A stretch of DNA of 64,000 nt from positions 1,860,001 through 1,924,000 of the forward strand of contig OY751487.1 of the NCBI GenBank assembly GCA_963565915.1, read 5' to 3'. A program made the position numbers and the translations under genes. The notes below the pieces were generated by a model, which was not told where the DNA came from, searched no databases, and saw only the letters and a program-made list of their open reading frames with translations. Shown in pieces: positions 60,001 through 64,000 of the stretch (position 1 is its first letter; every line of letters begins with the position of its first letter). Origin of the DNA: Entoloma clypeatum. Taxonomy: Eukaryota > Basidiomycota > Agaricomycetes > Agaricales > Entolomataceae.

Positions 60001-61279
60001 ATTGAATGCGTTACTAGTCAAGATGAAGTGACACTAATTGCTCAGAATTTGAGAGCTTACGCCCCTCCGCTTCTACTTGATCAATTTGGGAATTACGTTG
60101 TCCAGTATGTCTTGCGCATCTACCTTTGTCATTTCTAGCGTTGATTTTTCTCCGAACAGGTGTTGTCTCCGCTTTGGAGCACCCTCGAATGACTTCATCT
60201 TCGACGCCCTTATTGATCGTATGTGGGAAGTGGCTCAAGGTCGTTTTGGTGCCCGCAGCATGAGAGCTTGTCTTGAAAGCCCCCACATTACCATCAGCCA
60301 ACAACGACGCATTGCAACTGCTATCATTTTGAATTCTATTCCTTTGGCGACTAACCCCAACGGTGCCCTTCTGTTGACATGGCTTCTCGATACATCTGGT
60401 TTCCCCTCAAGATACAACCTTCTTGCTCCTCGCTTCACGCCTCATTTATCCCATCTCTGCACTCACAAATTGGCTTCCCTCACGGTTCTTCGCATCGTTA
60501 ACCAAAAAATTGAACCAGAAGCTTCACAGCAAATCGTCGAGTCCTTGTTCTCCTCACCCGGTGACCACGTTCTCACAGATGTTCTTGGTGATCAAGTCAA
60601 TGGTGTTGCCGTTGTGCACAAAATTTTGACGAGCCCTTTCATCGATCCACTCGCAAAATCGGAATACATGGAAGCAACGAAACGCGTCCTCATCGAACTC
60701 AAAGTTATCGCTACTCAAGCATACCGTCGATTGATTGAGGAAGTTGGACTGCCGGTTCCTAATTTCCAGCCAACCTACAACAATGTACCAGCTACTGGGA
60801 AGGTCAAAGCTCAGAATGCGTTCGGAATGCCTGGTTTGCCTTCAGGTTATCCATCCAACGATCAAGGACTTGCATCCATGATGGCAGCCTTGCAAATGGG
60901 AGGCCAGAACCCACAAGCTCAGCAGATCCCGCTTGATCCCGTGTACAACAACGCCCCTCCCCCAAGGCGCAGTCCGAATGCTGCCACAGCATTTTCCCCT
61001 TCGTCCGATCCATTCAACCCCTTCGCCCTGCGCTCCCCTGATATCAACTCCTCCCGCGTTGGACCTCGCCGAGCTGGAGGGAGCAACGGATCAATGACCC
61101 CTACGAGTTCATACGGCACCCAATCACACACCATTCCCCAGTCCGGGGCGATGTTGGGCATGGGCCAACCCTTCGCACCCCAGTCTGTCCAAAGCGTCCC
61201 GCCCCCTCACCTCTATCAGCAATATATGTATCAAGGATATCAAGCAAACCCCCAAAACATTGGGACATTCCATGCGTAA
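57099..61279 (+). CDS. JSN1: RRM-PUF RNA-binding protein, JSN1/PUF2 type
   Basis: Post-transcriptional regulator that combines RNA-recognition motifs with Pumilio repeats, the arrangement of yeast Jsn1 and Puf2. The first 465 residues are disordered. RRM1 begins TRSLWIGNLDSAVTSEQLIH and, across an intron at 58611-58668, continues CGFVNFVDQADAIRAKDDV; RRM2 begins TRALWIGSIPSTTTPATILS and continues VNFERLDDAVRARKALNGRD. The PUF repeats follow: LASDWLGNTVVQKLFEKCSP, IGIHKNGTWAAQKIIECVTS, LLLDQFGNYVVQCCLRFGAP, VAQGRFGARSMRACLESPHI and LTDVLGDQVNGVAVVHKIL. The tail is Pro/Gln/Asn-rich. Introns near 59050-59105, 59563-59617, 59822-59876 and 60106-60160. Stop at 61277-61279. Confidence 0.88.
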
Positions 61280-61667
61280 AGGCCTCACCCACGACCCCTC
61301 ATGACCGCCCGCTCTTTCTTTCACTTTCATTAAATTATGCATCACACTCGTTCTACTGAATTGCATCCTCATCTCTGTGCGCGTTTGGCTTACTATCCGG
61401 ATCGATGTATGGTTGCTGCTATACCCCTCCCTTCCTCTCGCGACGTTGTAGAACCTTTCCACTCCTTTCAAAGACGAAAAAAATGAGGCGTTTGTGGCCG
61501 TCTATCTATCGCGGTGATCAGTTCCTCTATCTATATATTCCCTTCTACGTATAGTTTCTTCATATGCCTATATATTTGTATAACAAACGTCGATAAAAAT
61601 GATACTACTTAGAGCACAAATTAGAGTATCAAGAGATATTACATGCGATGACGTAAACGTTCACTGC
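61280..61667. other. Intergenic, 3' region of the RRM-PUF gene
   Basis: AT-rich with TATATATTC and TATATATTTG strings near 61530-61575, plausible as polyadenylation signals for one gene and promoter for the next. No further feature was seen. Confidence 0.4.
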
Positions 61668-62388
61668 ATGGGAGGAGCAGCTTCCAAGGTGACTCGAAAG
61701 CTCCCAAAGCGAGTGGAGGCGCCGTCTTGGGCCGGTGCAAGGACACCTCATCCCACGGCGGAACAAGAGCAACGAGCAAGTGAGGTCAAAACTGAAGGTT
61801 CGTTTGTCTTGTACGAAGGTTCTTCTTTGACCTCGGGTCCTGTAGATATTCGGAGAGATGCCCAAGATCCTCATTTCCTTGCAAATCTGAATCGCCTTGG
61901 ACCTGTGCGAGTCGATCACCACATGCAGACTATTCGACCAGTGAGTTGCTTGCGCTACTTGCGTCCTCCAGTGGTTCGGTTCATCTCTTTGTAAAAGGCC
62001 CAGGGTGAAATGAGTCGACTGTTTGAATCTCGCACGCAGTCTGAGGCTGAGGCCGTCTCGTCACAATCCGTCCATAATCATCTTCATGGATTAGCTCTCA
62101 GTGAACTTTTTGATAAGAGGAAGTCTGCGAAGACTCGGCTGGACGTGGAGCGACTTGCGGTGCAGTATGACATCGACGTTGCGAAATTGGAGAGTCTCGC
62201 GAGGTTTGTGAACAGTCCTAGTATTGAAATGGGGATGGAGGTACGGACTGTGGATAAGGATGGCAATGAGAGCATCACGATGAAGGTATTCATTCTATCT
62301 GGAAACACCCTCTCCCGAACACGTTGATGATAAGTACCCTTTTTTGAAGGCGATATGGGTTGAACCGCGTCTCCGAATATTGACTTAG
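61668..62388 (+). CDS. Small conserved-looking protein of unknown function, MGGAAS start
   Basis: About 195 residues in three exons: MGGAASKVTRKLPKRVEAPS; then RRDAQDPHFLANLNRLGPVR and HHMQTIRP; intron; AQGEMSRLFESRTQSEAEAV, LSELFDKRKSAKTRLDVERL, AVQYDIDVAKLESLARFVNS; intron ending at GAAG; AIWVEPRLRILT and TAG at 62386-62388. I do not recognise a named family. The start at 61668 is preferred over upstream non-ATG frames because MGGAAS fits the N-myristoylation consensus (Gly2, Ser6), though the Lys/Arg-rich start could also be a mitochondrial signal. No membrane helix. It sits on the same strand as the mitochondrial FMP25-like gene downstream. Confidence 0.6.
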
Positions 62389-62407
62389 CTTTATTGTAAT
62401 ACTGTAC

Positions 62408-62669
62408 CATTTCAATCAATTCGTCGGGCCTGTGACGCGTGACACGGTGCGACGAAATTTTGATTTCGTCGCGGCCCAAAATTTCCGTGACGCCGACTCA
62501 AGTGACCGATTTTCGTCATTTCCTGTGCCATTTTTGGCAATTTCTCCGTGCCATTTTTGGAAATCCCGCGTGCCGAATTCGTCGCCGGGCTCAGGGAAGC
62601 GTGACAAACGTGACATTCCGGTGTTTTCAAGAGCCCCGTTACGTCGTGACCGACGAATTGATTGAAATG
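62408..62669. mobile_element. 262-bp foldback/MITE-like element
   Basis: The ends are a perfect 20-bp inverted repeat: CATTTCAATCAATTCGTCGG at 62408-62427 and its complement at 62650-62669. The interior is CpG-rich, has a hairpin (CGACGAAAT..ATTTCGTCG near 62449) and repeated GTGACG/GTGACA and GTGCCATTTTTGG motifs. No coding potential. Flanks read GTAC on the left and CTAC on the right, so the target duplication is not clear. It fills most of the space between the small unknown gene and the FMP25-like gene, 72 bp before the latter's start codon. Confidence 0.75.
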
Positions 62670-62741
62670 CTACATTACGTTCATGACGCAACATCTGCGC
62701 CACGTGATCGCGATTTTTGCATTTGTTTCACGGCACTCGCA

Positions 62742-64000
62742 ATGTTCAAAAGAGCAGGAAATCCTCTGGCACCTCACCTGCGACGCCTTTACAGACGGGC
62801 CTCATCGTCAACCCATCCTGTCCAGAGAAATGTTCGCGCTCATCCTGGGTTAGCCATATCCGCCACTGCTGTCGCTGCATACGCTTTGTGGTCGAACGCT
62901 CATATTCACAACGACGCCGTATCACCAATATCAACTGCCAAGACGGAGCCGCCACAGGCGCTCTCAATTTCTGGTGGAAACGTAGCCGACTCTGAAGAGC
63001 TGCGTACCGTTGTCTGGGGTTCAAATAGGTTTGTCAGAACATCCTCTATTATCCAAGGATTTCTGACCTATCGTTCTGTACCAGATCTGGTACACTTACT
63101 CCTGATGATATCAAAACTATCCGGACCCCTTCCGTTGCTGAATGGCTGGACGGCGTCGCGCTGCGTGACCTCGCGCTTCACCAAGACCATGCAGCATGTG
63201 TCGACGCTCGCGGAGACGTGTATCAGTGGGGTAGCAAATTCGCGGGACCAGATGAGAACAAGCCGAGGTTAACTTTGAGAGAGAAGGTATGTCATATGTA
63301 CCCTCGTCTCAAATGACTTGAACGGCCTTCCGGGCTAGAACATCACGCAATTGAGACTCACGGAAGGGCGAGTATACGCGTTGTCGGCATCTGGGAAGGT
63401 ATATGCACTGTCGGCAGAGGCTTCCAAGCAAGAACTTAAGCCAGGTACCCCTACCCCTTCAAGCGATGGATGGTGGGGTACAGGCTGGTTTTGGGGTGAA
63501 GATGAGACTGTGGATTTCATTGAAATTACACCCAACGAACGCTTGGCATGGGGAGAGAAGTAGGCCTTACTATGATGAATCCTCTTGAACTTGAAATTTA
63601 TGCCCTGTGCGCCTAGATTCACTTCCATTCAAGCGGGTGACGATCACCTACTTGCACTGACATCGAAAGGTAGAGCGTTCGCTCACCCCGTGAACAAGAA
63701 TGCAAATGCGTATGGCCAACTCGGGTTCCGCAAATTTAAGGTTCCAGATCCTTCTCTGCATCATCGACCCGGCGCCGCCAGCCACCTTTTGGACGTGGAA
63801 CTTATCCCGAAAGCTGTTGCCGATCCTTACGCCAATTTTTCTCGTAGCAGTCGACCTTCTCCGGCGCCGACAACCTCTGGGAACCTCGTGGGTCTCGACG
63901 ACAAGAATATCAGGTTTTGTCCACATTTGTTCGAAATTCCCGTTTTAAAAGACATAGAAATTGCTCAAGTGGCTGCGGGAGGCCGGAGCAGTTTTGCGCG
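62742..64000 (+). CDS. FMP25: Mitochondrial RCC1-repeat protein, FMP25/RCC1L-like, 3' end outside window
   Basis: Start MFKRAGNPLAPHLRRLYRRA at 62742 is an arginine-rich mitochondrial presequence, followed by the membrane helix GLAISATAVAAYALWSNA. RCC1-like beta-propeller blades follow: ELRTVVWGSNR, intron, SGTLTPDDIKTIRTP, HQDHAACVDARGDVYQWGSK, QLRLTEGRVYALSASGKVYA, FTSIQAGDDHLLALTSKGRA and VAAGGRSSFA at the edge. This order (presequence, one helix, RCC1 repeats) fits yeast Fmp25 and human RCC1L, which act in the inner membrane on complex III assembly and the mitoribosome. At least three introns. The last blades are outside the window. Confidence 0.8.

Overview
This is nuclear DNA from a filamentous basidiomycete, most likely a mushroom-forming Agaricomycete. 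Genes are close together and cut by many 45-65 bp GT..AG introns. The protein set (Rsp5-type HECT ligase, GDS1-type winged helix, RRM-PUF protein, Tel2, UstP-type S41 peptidase, UPF0187 bestrophin) and a decayed DDE transposon of a type I know from mushroom genomes point the same way. There is no rRNA, and I recognised no tRNA or CRISPR.

Layout. 1-1355: ERI1-like exonuclease, cut by the window edge. 1995-6771: NDC80 and MOG1 head to head, then a convergent Atg38/NRBF2-like gene. 7.1-13.7 kb is a graveyard of mobile DNA: a decayed DDE transposase split by a retroelement-like piece, further minus-strand coding relics, and a non-autonomous hAT-like element (8-bp target duplication) that itself holds a solo LTR (5-bp target duplication). 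14368-17348: RSP5. 17671-24366: cap methyltransferase ABD1 and a large Red1/SYCP2-like meiotic axis candidate. Then come a bestrophin-like channel, the 24-kDa complex I subunit, TEL2, a secreted S41 peptidase, GPI13, two linker histone H1 genes around a degenerate AMP-binding gene, a GDS1 winged-helix gene, a JSN1/PUF2-type RNA-binding gene, a small unknown gene, a 262-bp foldback MITE, and an FMP25/RCC1L-like gene that runs off the right edge.

The main structural point is that 16507-25612 and 25813-34919 are the same 9.1 kb. I found only four differences between them, and they are separated by exactly 200 N. Copy 1 ends at the gap and copy 2 starts at it. This is what an unmerged overlap between two contigs looks like, so the second copies of RSP5 (3' part), ABD1 and the Red1/SYCP2-like gene are probably not extra genes.

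Most genes are housekeeping and do not form one pathway. Two themes recur: chromosome biology (NDC80, Red1/SYCP2-like, TEL2, two H1 genes) and very short shared promoters (NDC80/MOG1, TEL2/S41 peptidase). I saw no strong case for a wholly new multi-gene system. The most informative unexplained structures are the nested transposons with very different CpG content, the stray exon copy upstream of the Red1/SYCP2-like gene, and the degenerate AMP-binding gene between the two H1 paralogues.
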